Assembly (NCBI RefSeq): GCF_017833255.1
Contig: NZ_JAFIBU010000001.1
Coordinates: forward strand, 868,001 to 932,000
DNA from: Paenibacillus sp. PvR098
Lineage (GTDB): Bacteria > Bacillota > Bacilli > Paenibacillales > NBRC-103111
Direction: 5' to 3'
DNA length: 64,000 bases
Within the stretch, counting starts at the first letter, position 1. Each line of letters opens with the position of its first letter. Shown piece after piece: positions 44,615 through 53,130 of this stretch. The notes below the pieces were generated by a model, which was given only the letters and a program-made list of their open reading frames with translations, searched no databases and was not told where the DNA came from. Both the position numbers and the translations under genes were made by a program.

Positions 44615-44730
44615 TGTCATGTTCCTTTCTTTATGGAATATGGGATACTTTAATATTAGATAAGCAGCGTGCTAATAGATAGCAGATGATTCAGCCATGC
44701 GGAACAAAAAAATATTTGCTTTATTTCATA

Positions 44731-45522
44731 TTAATGCGAATATCGTATTTTCTTCGTCCGTTCCATACCCAATTGCTCCGTAATTAGTCGGCTGTACATC
44801 TTCATTTCTCTTAATATAGGCGGTATATTGGCATTCGTAATTTGTCCGGTAGGCCTCAGAATACATATGGCCGCGATAATCGCATCGTAATCATTAAATA
44901 CAGGAATGGCTAAGGAGCTCATGCCAGGATTGAATTCTTCATGGGAAACGGCATATCCCTTTTGGCGGATCGTCTGCAGCTCCCCACGTAATTTATCCGG
45001 ACAGGTGATCGTTTTTCTAGTAAATGATTTCAATTCCTTACTTAACACGTGCTTTATTTCCAGCTCGTTCTGAAAAGCCAGCATGACTTTACCCGATGCG
45101 GTACAGTGTGACGGAACCCGTTTCCCCATTACATTCAATATTTTGCCGTCCCTATGATCGGGAAGCTTCAACAGGTACACGATTCCGCCTTTATCATAAG
45201 TAACCATTTGAATAGCCGACTGAACGTTCGGCAGCATTTTTTTTAACAGCGGCAAAGCGATTTGGCATAATTCCATCTCATGATAAACAACGGAACCAAT
45301 CTCAAAAGCAGTTAATGACAAATGATATTTACGGGTCTCTTCATTCTGGACGACCATATTTTCATCGCACAAAATTTGAACCAAACGGGAGACCGTGCTT
45401 TTGGCCATTCCTAATCTTCTGCTTAATTGGCTGATCCCGAGTTCCGGTTCGTTCTGGGAAAACTCTCTTAGTATTCGAATAGCTTTGTGAACCGAGGTGA
45501 TCGAATCTTCCATATTTTTCAT
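44731..45522 (-). CDS. IclR family transcriptional regulator
   Basis: 263-residue regulator. The N-terminal winged helix includes TSVHKAIRILREFSQNEPELGISQLSRRLGMAKSTVSRLVQIL; the C-terminal effector domain shows PSHCTASGKVMLAF near 138 and a SHEEFNPGMSSLAIPV segment near 200. IclR regulators such as TphR, PcaR and PobR commonly control aromatic catabolism, often as activators. The start at 45522 follows GGGGGGAAG; a frame open to 45753 runs into the divergent pdxA-like gene and is rejected. Likely local regulator of the flanking operons. Confidence 0.9.
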   Translation of the reverse strand: MKNMEDSITSVHKAIRILREFSQNEPELGISQLSRRLGMAKSTVSRLVQILCDENMVVQNEETRKYHLSLTAFEIGSVVYHEMELCQIALPLLKKMLPNVQSAIQMVTYDKGGIVYLLKLPDHRDGKILNVMGKRVPSHCTASGKVMLAFQNELEIKHVLSKELKSFTRKTITCPDKLRGELQTIRQKGYAVSHEEFNPGMSSLAIPVFNDYDAIIAAICILRPTGQITNANIPPILREMKMYSRLITEQLGMERTKKIRYSH

Positions 45523-45642
45523 TAAACTTCCCCCCAAAATTTTTCTTTTCCACATAACTGAACAAGTATCTTTCCGTGGATTAGGTAAATAGTTATCCTT
45601 TATATAACGCAGCACCAAACTGATTTGTAGGAGGAATCCCTC
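45523..45642. promoter_or_regulatory. Divergent control region between iclR and the pdxA-like gene
   Basis: 120 bases holding both promoters. TTCCACAT (45548-45555) and CCGTGGA (45574-45580) resemble halves of the palindrome upstream of the TRAP operon (TCCACAT-N8-ATGTGGA) and may bind the IclR protein. The promoters themselves are not consensus. Confidence 0.45.
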
Positions 45643-46647
45643 TTGAAGAACCATAAACCTATCATTGTCGTCACCATTGGCGACCCCGCAGGGATCGGTC
45701 CGGAAATTGCTCTCAAGGCACTCTGGAACCAAAACACTTACGAACGATGCCATCCGATTCTGGTCGGAGATAAGAACTTATTGGAATGGTACGTCAACCT
45801 GCTGCGGGCTCCGCTAACAATACATCCGATCACTAAGCCGGACGAGGCCCTTTTCAAATACGGTATTGTCGATGTCATTCACATTCCTAACGTTCAGATG
45901 GACCAGCTTCAGATAGGTGAATTTGCTTCAGAGTATGGAAAGGCCATGTTGGATTATACAAACAAGGCATTGCAGTTGGCCATGGACGGTCAAGTTCATG
46001 CAGTGATCGGTGGACCTCATACCAAAAAATCGGTAGAGCTGGCCGGTGTTGAATTTGACGGTTATCCAGGTTACGTGGCCAAGGTAACAGGCACTCAACC
46101 TGAGGAGGCATTCTTGATGTTAGTCTCCGACCAGCTGCGCATTGTCAATGTGACCCTGCATGTGTCATTATGCAAGGCCCTGCAAATGATCAACAAGGCT
46201 TTAGTGCTGAAAGCGATTAGAGCTACCGACAAAGCAGTACGCAATATGGGCGTTCACAATCCCCGTATCGCTGTCGCCGGTGTAAATCCGCATGCCGGTG
46301 AACAGGGAATGTTCGGAACCGAAGAGATCGAAGAGATTGAACCAGCTATCATTCAAGCGCGGCAAGAAGGCATTCATGTCTTCGGGCCGTATGGTAGCGA
46401 CACCTTATTTCTAGAACACCGCGATCTTAAATACGACGCTTACGTAGCCATGTACCACGATCAAGCCCATATGCCGATCAAACTTTTGGCTTTTGACAAG
46501 ATTACCGCCTTTACTACCGGGACCCCTGTTTTCTTTTGCACAGTCGGTCATGGAAGCGCGCCCAATATTGCCGGCAAAGGCGCAGCTTCCCCGAACAGTT
46601 TATTGGAATCCATCCGTCTTTTGAGTCATATTCCGGTTTCCCTTTAG
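45643..46647 (+). CDS. PdxA-family dehydrogenase, TphB-like candidate
   Basis: 334-residue NAD- and metal-dependent dehydrogenase. TIGDPAGIGPEI at residues 11-22, the metal ligand segments VTLHVSL near 169, GVNPHAGEQGMFG near 212 and YHDQAHMPIKLLAF near 270, and a C-terminal GTPVFFCTVGHGSAPNIAGKG are all family hallmarks. Besides 4-hydroxythreonine-4-phosphate dehydrogenase the family includes TphB, which oxidises and decarboxylates the terephthalate cis-dihydrodiol. The neighbourhood (Rieske dioxygenase, IclR regulator, ring-cleavage enzyme, no DUF1537 kinase, no pdxB or pdxJ) favours the aromatic role. TTG start, eight bases after AGGAGG. Confidence 0.85.
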   Translation: MKNHKPIIVVTIGDPAGIGPEIALKALWNQNTYERCHPILVGDKNLLEWYVNLLRAPLTIHPITKPDEALFKYGIVDVIHIPNVQMDQLQIGEFASEYGKAMLDYTNKALQLAMDGQVHAVIGGPHTKKSVELAGVEFDGYPGYVAKVTGTQPEEAFLMLVSDQLRIVNVTLHVSLCKALQMINKALVLKAIRATDKAVRNMGVHNPRIAVAGVNPHAGEQGMFGTEEIEEIEPAIIQARQEGIHVFGPYGSDTLFLEHRDLKYDAYVAMYHDQAHMPIKLLAFDKITAFTTGTPVFFCTVGHGSAPNIAGKGAASPNSLLESIRLLSHIPVSL

Positions 46648-46663
46648 CCCTGCGGAATTCCGG

Positions 46664-48115
46664 CTAATGTGCCAATATAGCGATTACCAGTACGAGAAAG
46701 AAACCAAGAGCTTGCAGGAGACTCCATCCAATGACATGAAACGGACTTTTCCGAGCCAGGGTGGATATGATGCCAAGCGTTCCGCTGAACGGCCCGATCA
46801 AGAAAGTTAGCACAGCCCCTCCCGTCAGCGCAATGGTCAGTTGTTCCGGAGAAATCCCAAGCTGGTTCGGATTTAGGGATTCGCCCAAAAGAGTGATAAC
46901 CGCAATGGGATGCAAGCCAATAAAAGCAAATGCTACAGTAAGCACAGGCAGCAGAATCAAAAACGTTTGGCCACCCATCCAGTGATTTAATTCCACAAAA
47001 CACGCATTCGCGTAATGGTGATACCCCGATTCATTCATTGCCCTCACAAAAAAGCCTGCACTCAAAAAAATCGCAAACTGTTCCGACAAGGCCGGAAGCT
47101 GATCCCTCGCATACGAGGAGGTTCCCTTAAGGAAGAGGGAACCTTTTTTTAACAATAGCGACCATACATAAGCAAAAGGCAGCGCAATCACTGTTGCGAT
47201 CAGGACTATACCTACTTGAAACACACTATTCAGAGCCAAAACCAATACAACCAAGATCACGATAATCCATGTGATCTGCATGATTTTCAACGTTGGATTA
47301 GAGCTTTGCATTCCATTGGAGTCTAAAGCTGCAGCAATTACCGATTCCTCTCCTCTCATTGAAACCGAATATTTCATCCCCCGCTCCACTAATTTAAACC
47401 GAGGACCCAGACGTCTGACTTGAAGGTAAATCATCCAATTGACGAATAATCCACAGACGCTGATCCCCCATAGCGTCAGCATGATGTTCTGCCAATCCAC
47501 CTTGGTTACCGTGAGCACTACACCCAATACACCCGATACGGGTGCCCAAGCAACCGAAACGGCAAAACCGTGGATAATGGACGATAAAACAAATTTATTG
47601 GTTTGCTCTCCCGCCCACTTCGCCACGGCGTTCTTAATACTATGATACATAATGGGAACAGTGGCCAAATTTAGGAAACTGCCCAAAAGAAACGAAATGG
47701 CGGTAATGAACCCATAATATTCGATGTCTGTTCTATTTTTCCGTTCCAATAGCTGCTGAATGGCTTCGTCATATTTACCGATTTTGATCGGAATGGCCAA
47801 CACGGGCACGATGGCAAACAGTGAAAGAAGATATAGCATATCGCCGAAAGACAGGATATACTCCATCAGATTCGTCCCCGTTTGCAATAGAAACCATGTG
47901 CCGCCCCCTAAGAAAAGCAAGGTGAACGCTTTGGCGCCCCTCCCGCTTTTCGGGATGGAGACCAGGATAGCCGCCACTGCCAGAACGGACAGCAGCGGTT
48001 TTAATATTTGGAAACTGAAAAGCGTAAACAGTAGGAAAACAACGATCGACATGATGAAAACAATGGATCTTACCGCATTCCATGGAATTTTGCTTAAAAT
48101 TAGCGTTGTTCTCAC
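46664..48115 (-). CDS. Polytopic membrane protein, probable transporter component
   Basis: 483-residue membrane protein with about twelve hydrophobic segments and a soluble stretch near residues 245-280. I do not recognise a named family; the general look recalls ion-transporter-superfamily permeases (TRAP large subunits, DASS, citrate carriers), for example YGFITAISFLLGSFLNLATVPIMYH and the GLHPIAVITLLGES repeat. Its GTG start overlaps the stop codon of the TRAP permease gene by four bases, so it belongs to the same transcript and probably acts in the same transport process. It is convergent with the pdxA-like gene. Confidence 0.7.
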   Translation of the reverse strand: MRTTLILSKIPWNAVRSIVFIMSIVVFLLFTLFSFQILKPLLSVLAVAAILVSIPKSGRGAKAFTLLFLGGGTWFLLQTGTNLMEYILSFGDMLYLLSLFAIVPVLAIPIKIGKYDEAIQQLLERKNRTDIEYYGFITAISFLLGSFLNLATVPIMYHSIKNAVAKWAGEQTNKFVLSSIIHGFAVSVAWAPVSGVLGVVLTVTKVDWQNIMLTLWGISVCGLFVNWMIYLQVRRLGPRFKLVERGMKYSVSMRGEESVIAAALDSNGMQSSNPTLKIMQITWIIVILVVLVLALNSVFQVGIVLIATVIALPFAYVWSLLLKKGSLFLKGTSSYARDQLPALSEQFAIFLSAGFFVRAMNESGYHHYANACFVELNHWMGGQTFLILLPVLTVAFAFIGLHPIAVITLLGESLNPNQLGISPEQLTIALTGGAVLTFLIGPFSGTLGIISTLARKSPFHVIGWSLLQALGFFLVLVIAILAH

Positions 48116-50007
48116 AGGGACCTGTTAAGAGATACCGCTTCATTCCGTCTATGAGAGATCACGAGCAGAAATACGATGAGGCAAATCCCCGCTATGTTGC
48201 TTAGGGGATTAGGAACGATGATCAGTACCCCCGCAATAAGAGCCCAGCTCCGCCGGAACCATCCGATCTGGTGATGAATATACCCTTGAAACACGATTCC
48301 AAAAGCGATTACGCCCAAAAAACCGCTCACTATAGCCAATGAGATTTCACCGACACTTCCGATTAGCAAATACGCAGGATTTAAGACGAACATGAATGGA
48401 ACAACATAAGCCACAAATGCAAGTCGGGTGGCGCTTAAAGCCGTTATCATCGGCGGGGTCTCAGCAACAGCTGCAGCTGCATACGCAGCTAAGGCATCAG
48501 GAGGTGTAATCACTCCAACGGAAGCCCAGTACATAACAAACATGTGGGTGAGAATGACCGCATTGGAAGCAATTGAATCCACCCCCGTGGTTTCCAACAC
48601 CCCAATGAGAGCCGGGATGGTAACAGCGATTTGGACAATATAGGAAGCTGACGGAGGCAGCCCCAACCCTAATATAAAGGATGTTACCGCGGTTAAAGCG
48701 AGCGCTAACAGGAGGTTCCCGCCAGCCAATTCGCCAAGCGATATGGAAAACCGCAATCCGAGCCCGGTTAGACCAAACATACCGCTAATCATTCCCGCAG
48801 TCGCTGTAGCTGCCGCAATCATAAGCATGCCTTTGGCCCCATCTTGAAGCGCATCCAAAATGGTTTGAAAATTCATACGCGTTTCTTTGCGAAATGCGGC
48901 AATAATGACAATACTTAATATGGCATAAGTTACTGAATAAGATGGACTAAAGCCTAATACCAATAAACCAAGCATAATCACAATCGGAAGCAGCAGATGA
49001 CCACGACGTTTGAAGCTATTCTTCCAATCCGGCAGCTCCTTTTTGGGTAAACCCTCCAATCCAAGTTTTACAGCTTCCAGATGGACCATGACCCCAACTC
49101 CCCAGAAATACAGTAATGCAGGCAATAACGCATAGAAAGCGATTTGTATGTACGGTATACCTGTGTACTGCACCATGATAAAGGCGATCACACCCATGAC
49201 AGGCGGCATGATTTGGCTTCCTGCGGAAGCAGCTGCTTCGACGGCACCTGCAAAATGCGGTTTGTAGCCCGTCTTTTTCATTAGCGGGATCGTAGAGGTT
49301 CCTACAGTCATGACATTTGCTACTGCACTTCCGGACAACATGCCGTGCAGAACGCTGCCGATGACCGCCACTTTGGCAGGGCCGCCTTTGGTATGACCGG
49401 CTAAGCCCAAGGCAAGCTCCATTAATAACGAACCAAGACCTGATTTAGCTAGAAATGAACCAAATAAGATGAAAAGGGCAATATAGGAAGCACTAGCGCC
49501 AAGCGGAATTCCGAACGTCCCGTCCGTCCCCATATAGTTTAAGTCGATGATGCTGTCTAAGCTGTATCCTGCATGCGAAAAGATCCCCGGCAAATAAGGG
49601 CCTATTAATCCATATACAAGAAATAATAAAGCGATTATCGGCAATGATGGCCCCGCAAGCTTTCTCGTGGCTTCCAAGACCAAGGCGATCATCACGATGC
49701 CTAGGACGGCCTCTGTAGCAGTCAACGGCGTGATCATCGGATACCGTTCACCTAAGATATAATCATAGTTCAAATATAAATAACCCATTGAAACGAAGGT
49801 TAACAAGATCATCGTGCTGTTAAGTATAATACCGGCCGTCCGGTTTACGGTTTTGTAGGGGTGGAGCATGAAAATAAGAAGCATAGCCAAAAAGAGGTGT
49901 ACAAATCGTTGCAGAAACGTTTCAAACGAACCAAAAAACCCTGTATACAAATGATAGAAACTGAACGCATAAGTTATGAATAGCAATAATTTTTTCAAGT
50001 ATTGCAT
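48112..50007 (-). CDS. TRAP transporter fused permease (4TM/12TM, TAXI type)
   Basis: 631-residue membrane protein in which the small DctQ-like and large DctM-like parts are fused. About 16-19 hydrophobic segments are seen. Family features include GSFLAKSGLGSLLMELALGLAGHTKGGPAKVAVIGSVLHGMLSGSAVANVMTVG in parts, and ASAGSQIMPPVMGVIAFIMV. Energised by Na+ or H+ gradients. It is preceded by a TAXI binding-protein gene, the normal partner. ATG 50007 is preferred over TTG 50010. Likely imports a dicarboxylate or aromatic acid. Confidence 0.92.
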   Translation of the reverse strand: MQYLKKLLLFITYAFSFYHLYTGFFGSFETFLQRFVHLFLAMLLIFMLHPYKTVNRTAGIILNSTMILLTFVSMGYLYLNYDYILGERYPMITPLTATEAVLGIVMIALVLEATRKLAGPSLPIIALLFLVYGLIGPYLPGIFSHAGYSLDSIIDLNYMGTDGTFGIPLGASASYIALFILFGSFLAKSGLGSLLMELALGLAGHTKGGPAKVAVIGSVLHGMLSGSAVANVMTVGTSTIPLMKKTGYKPHFAGAVEAAASAGSQIMPPVMGVIAFIMVQYTGIPYIQIAFYALLPALLYFWGVGVMVHLEAVKLGLEGLPKKELPDWKNSFKRRGHLLLPIVIMLGLLVLGFSPSYSVTYAILSIVIIAAFRKETRMNFQTILDALQDGAKGMLMIAAATATAGMISGMFGLTGLGLRFSISLGELAGGNLLLALALTAVTSFILGLGLPPSASYIVQIAVTIPALIGVLETTGVDSIASNAVILTHMFVMYWASVGVITPPDALAAYAAAAVAETPPMITALSATRLAFVAYVVPFMFVLNPAYLLIGSVGEISLAIVSGFLGVIAFGIVFQGYIHHQIGWFRRSWALIAGVLIIVPNPLSNIAGICLIVFLLVISHRRNEAVSLNRSL

Positions 50008-50073
50008 CAATTATTAGCCTCCTCCTATATTAATCCAGGTAAAAAAGGAACCGAAACGTTTTATTACAAACGA

Positions 50074-51099
50074 TTATTTCAGCATACCTTTCTCCTGGAA
50101 AAACTTTTTGGCTCCGGGGTGTATCGGAACACCAATATCAACCAGAAGGCTTTCTTTTGTAACCGGCTTTAAAGCGGGATCTATATTTTTCAAATTCTCG
50201 AGATTGTCGTATATGGTTTTCGTCATTTGATAAACCAACTGTTCCGGTGCATTCTTGTTTGCAATAACAACCAATGGGGATTGAACCGTTACCACGTCAT
50301 AGTCTACTCCTTTGTACGTTCCCTTTGGCAAAGTAACTTTCACCAGACCCGAATTTGAGGAAGTCATTTGTTTAATAATTTCTTCCGGGATCGGCAGCAA
50401 ATCGATCTCTTTGCTTTGACTCAGATCAGTCAACACTGCAAAAGGAGAAGGCACCGTCCAAAACAAAACATCCAACCGCCCGTCTTTCATCTGCTCAACA
50501 GAATCTGCAAAAGACAAATTCTGAACGCTGGCCATATCCTTATAGCTCATTCCGTAGGCTTGCAGGATTCTGGAAGCAATGTCCTCGGTTAGAAGACCTC
50601 TAGGACCAACGTTAATTTTTTTCCCTTTCATGTCTTCAATTTTCGTGATCCCGGAATTTTTCAACACTGCTATATGTGTGGTATGCGGGAATAACGACAG
50701 CACATACTGCACATTTTCATTCTTTTCTTTGAATGGAGCGTTACCGGCATAACCATCAACCGTTGGCATGGCCTGAGAGAAGCCCATCTGCCCCATTCCT
50801 CCATTAACCGCAAGGACATTGGCAACACCGCCGCCGGGTTCTATACTGATTTGCTTTATATTGCTCATGTTTTTCTTTAAAGCCTCCGTAATACCCACCG
50901 CTAATGGATACCATGAACCGGATTGTGCTGCCGCCATAAATCGAAGGTCCATGGGCTGGTTGGAATCCGAAGCGGGAACGTCCCCACCGTTGGTTTTTTT
51001 CTCATTCATTGTCATCCCCGGTTTAGTGCTGCATCCAATTAATAATGCCAAAACAAGCAGCAATGATGAAACCGTTTTCAAATGTTTGTTTTTAACCAT
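50074..51099 (-). CDS. TAXI-type TRAP substrate-binding lipoprotein
   Basis: 341-residue extracellular binding protein. The signal peptide ends at the lipobox LIGC (Cys near residue 23), followed by a Lys/Asn-rich linker. MAAAQSGSWYPLAVGITEAL near 54, EPGGGVANVLAVNGG near 88 and IHPGAKKFFQEKGM at the end are typical of TAXI (TRAP-associated extracytoplasmic immunogenic) proteins. It is first in the operon and has a palindrome and promoter upstream. The ligand is unknown; the neighbours suggest an aromatic or dicarboxylic acid. Confidence 0.92.
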   Translation of the reverse strand: MVKNKHLKTVSSLLLVLALLIGCSTKPGMTMNEKKTNGGDVPASDSNQPMDLRFMAAAQSGSWYPLAVGITEALKKNMSNIKQISIEPGGGVANVLAVNGGMGQMGFSQAMPTVDGYAGNAPFKEKNENVQYVLSLFPHTTHIAVLKNSGITKIEDMKGKKINVGPRGLLTEDIASRILQAYGMSYKDMASVQNLSFADSVEQMKDGRLDVLFWTVPSPFAVLTDLSQSKEIDLLPIPEEIIKQMTSSNSGLVKVTLPKGTYKGVDYDVVTVQSPLVVIANKNAPEQLVYQMTKTIYDNLENLKNIDPALKPVTKESLLVDIGVPIHPGAKKFFQEKGMLK

Positions 51100-51154
51100 T
51101 ACCTAAATCCCCCCTATGCATAAGTGATAAACTGTACGAGATGAACTCTCTTTT

Positions 51155-51214
51155 ATCATCTAACGAAAAAGGTGTTTAAACAAGATATACGTTCCACATA
51201 TTGGGACATGTGGA
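51155..51214 (-). promoter_or_regulatory. TRAP operon promoter with an IclR-type palindrome upstream
   Basis: Minus-strand TTGTTT-17-GATGAT (51155-51183). Immediately upstream is a perfect palindrome TCCACAT-N8-ATGTGGA (51193-51214), a position that suits an activator contacting RNA polymerase. Its half-site recurs in the iclR/pdxA control region. Confidence 0.55.
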
Positions 51215-51352
51215 CGAATATTCTAAAAATGCCGGGAACCTAACAAGATGTGCCTTGTGGGATTTTCCAAAGCTGTATGTCGCTAAAACACTAAACCGTT
51301 CGTATGGCGCATTTATGTTTTGTCCCCGAGAGCGGCTTCCATTTTTTGAATC

Positions 51353-51607
51353 CTAGAACAGCACATAATTTCCTGGCTCGATTAATGCAACACCGATTGC
51401 AATGGCAATCAGAATAAGATTGTACTCATAACCACCTGCTGTGGCCCAGTATCCGTTTTTACCATGGACTGTAATAATAGAAACTAGCCATCCCGGAGTA
51501 CCCTTTAGACCAGGTCCGTTAAACCAACCAAACATCTTCTGTGCTCCATGCCCCATAAATGTTAACCCTACAACTAATCGAATTATTAATAATCCAATAT
51601 CAATCAT
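51353..51607 (-). CDS. DoxX family protein with an internal deletion
   Basis: 84 residues instead of the usual 130-150. The N-terminus (MIDIGLLIIRLVVGLTFMGHGAQKMF) and the GLKGTPGW segment are normal, then the protein jumps at about residue 44 to the C-terminal VHGKNGYWATAGGYEYNL segment. The two middle membrane helices are missing while the frame is kept. DoxX/MhqP-type membrane proteins accompany quinone-stress enzymes, which fits the MarR-azoreductase neighbours. Probably non-functional or altered. The ATG at 51607 follows AGAGAGGG. Confidence 0.7.
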   Translation of the reverse strand: MIDIGLLIIRLVVGLTFMGHGAQKMFGWFNGPGLKGTPGWLVSIITVHGKNGYWATAGGYEYNLILIAIAIGVALIEPGNYVLF

Positions 51608-51862
51608 TGATAAATTCCCTCTCTTTTTGAAGCCTTCCAGAGTAGCAAACAAAACCTGTTTCAGACGCAGAAGGCAATTTTGTATTTGATTGCTTTATAT
51701 CCTTATTCCTTGATACTCTTATCTTTTATTCAAAGATATGGTTATATTAACAGCGTTTTTCGAAATCTATATAATAACGATCTTGAAATGAATTCATGTA
51801 TACATATTAAAACAGGTATCACACTGACCACATGAGAGAAAACTATCAAATACGAAAATAAA
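51608..51862. other. AT-rich stretch between doxX and the marR promoter
   Basis: No gene is seen. The divergent promoter for the DoxX gene should lie here, but no consensus element or copy of the MarR palindrome was recognised. Confidence 0.4.
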
Positions 51863-51921
51863 TTGACACCAAAAATATTGTAAAATATAATGTAGCTATA
51901 ACAACTGTTGTTATAGCTACA
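51863..51921 (+). promoter_or_regulatory. marR promoter and operator
   Basis: TTGACA-17-TATAAT is a perfect SigA promoter (51863-51891). A 31-base palindrome starts in its last base: TGTAGCTATAACAAC, one central T, then the mirror GTTGTTATAGCTACA (51891-51921). It would cover the transcription start, typical of MarR autorepression. Confidence 0.8.
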
Positions 51922-51935
51922 AAGGAGGTGGTTGT

Positions 51936-52361
51936 TTGAATTTGTCGTTACATGAATATATTAGCATTATTATTCACCAGACAGACCTAACCTTGACTAG
52001 TTATGTTAAAAATCAATTAGCACCATACAATCTAGCGCCTGAACAAAATTTAGTTATGATGCTTCTTTGGGAAAAAGATGGCCTTAACCAAAATGAAATT
52101 GCGGAACAACTAGTTAAGGATAAAACAAATGTTGCACGTATGTTGTCTAATCTTGAACAAAAAGGATTTATCCAAAGAGTATGTCCAAAAAACGATCGTC
52201 GATCATTGAGGGTTTATTTGACAGAAGAAGGAAAACAACTGGGTAATCACATTATTCCTCTCACTGAGGAATTTAATGATTTAGTAAACAAAGGAATTAC
52301 AAATGAAGAATTAAATGAACTAAAAAGAATTCTTACAAAGATAAGCAATAATGTTAAATAA
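51936..52361 (+). CDS. MarR family transcriptional regulator
   Basis: 141-residue winged-helix repressor. The DNA-binding region reads GLNQNEIAEQLVKDKTNVARMLSNLEQKGFIQR near residue 52, followed by the wing CPKNDRRSLRVYLTEEG, with dimerisation helices at both ends. TTG at 51936 has AAAGGAGG seven bases before it. It is AT-rich compared with the rest of the window. A palindrome at its promoter and a half-copy before azoR suggest it controls itself and the following genes, like MhqR or YodB systems for quinones. Confidence 0.87.
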   Translation: MNLSLHEYISIIIHQTDLTLTSYVKNQLAPYNLAPEQNLVMMLLWEKDGLNQNEIAEQLVKDKTNVARMLSNLEQKGFIQRVCPKNDRRSLRVYLTEEGKQLGNHIIPLTEEFNDLVNKGITNEELNELKRILTKISNNVK

Positions 52362-52432
52362 GATCCTTGCTTATCGTTGCAATCATGTTTTTCTTGTATT
52401 GTCTCAATAATGAGACTTTACGAGTGACTAAA

Positions 52433-52447
52433 GTTGCTATAACAACT
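52433..52447. promoter_or_regulatory. Operator half-site of the MarR protein before azoR
   Basis: GTTGCTATAACAACT matches one arm of the marR palindrome at 14 of 15 positions, with a degenerate second arm (AATTATATCG). It lies in the azoR promoter region, about 30 bases before the start codon. Confidence 0.6.
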
Positions 52448-52474
52448 AATTATATCGTATAAAGAGGTGTCAAG

Positions 52475-53101
52475 ATGGCCACAGTTCTTTTTATTAAAGC
52501 AAATTCCCGTCCAATTGAGCAAGCAGTTAGCGTAAAGCTCTACCAGTCATTTTTGGAAAGTTATAAAGAATCCCATTCAAATGATCAGATCATTGAACTT
52601 GATCTATTTAAGGAAAATTTACCGTATTACGATACCGACAAAATCAACGGGATGTTTAAACTGGGACGGGGTTTAGAGCTCTCCCCCGATGAAAAAACAG
52701 CGACAGACTTAGTGAACAAATACTTGGATCAATTTCTTGCCGCAGATAAGGTTGTGTTTGCCTTCCCGCTTTGGAACTTAACTGTGCCTGCAGTACTTCA
52801 TACCTATTTCGATTATCTCGCTCAAGCAGGCAAGACATTCCGTTATACTCCCGAAGGTGCAATTGGACTGCTCACGGATAAAAAGGTTGCTCTTTTAAGT
52901 GCTAGAGGGGGAATTTACTCTGAAGGATCCGCACAATCCCTAGAAATGGCTGTTAATTATGTAACAAACATGTTGAACTTCTGGGGTGTGCAAGACATAA
53001 CCAGCGTGATAGTAGAGGGACATAATCAATTCCCCGACAAAGCTGAAGAAATCATTCAACAAGGTGTAATAAAAGCTGCAGCTACCGCAAATAATTTCTA
53101 A
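52475..53101 (+). CDS. azoR: FMN-dependent NADH-azoreductase
   Basis: 208-residue flavodoxin-like quinone/azo reductase, cytoplasmic. It begins ATVLFIKANSRPIEQAVS, the FMN phosphate-binding loop; FAFPLWNLTVPAVLHTYFD near residue 90 and LSARGGIYSEG near 140 are family hallmarks. Two-electron reduction of quinones and azo dyes avoids radical formation. AAAGAGGTG lies before the ATG. It is downstream of a MarR gene and upstream of an FAD protein, resembling B. subtilis azoR loci controlled by MhqR/YodB. Confidence 0.9.
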   Translation: MATVLFIKANSRPIEQAVSVKLYQSFLESYKESHSNDQIIELDLFKENLPYYDTDKINGMFKLGRGLELSPDEKTATDLVNKYLDQFLAADKVVFAFPLWNLTVPAVLHTYFDYLAQAGKTFRYTPEGAIGLLTDKKVALLSARGGIYSEGSAQSLEMAVNYVTNMLNFWGVQDITSVIVEGHNQFPDKAEEIIQQGVIKAAATANNF

Positions 53102-53130
53102 TTGAAACTCATTAGAAGGGGTGTCGAAAT

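Noticed and set aside
45523..45753. 77-codon N-terminal extension of the IclR regulator
   Set aside because: It would overlap the divergent pdxA-like gene and has no family counterpart; a good ribosome binding site precedes the start at 45522.
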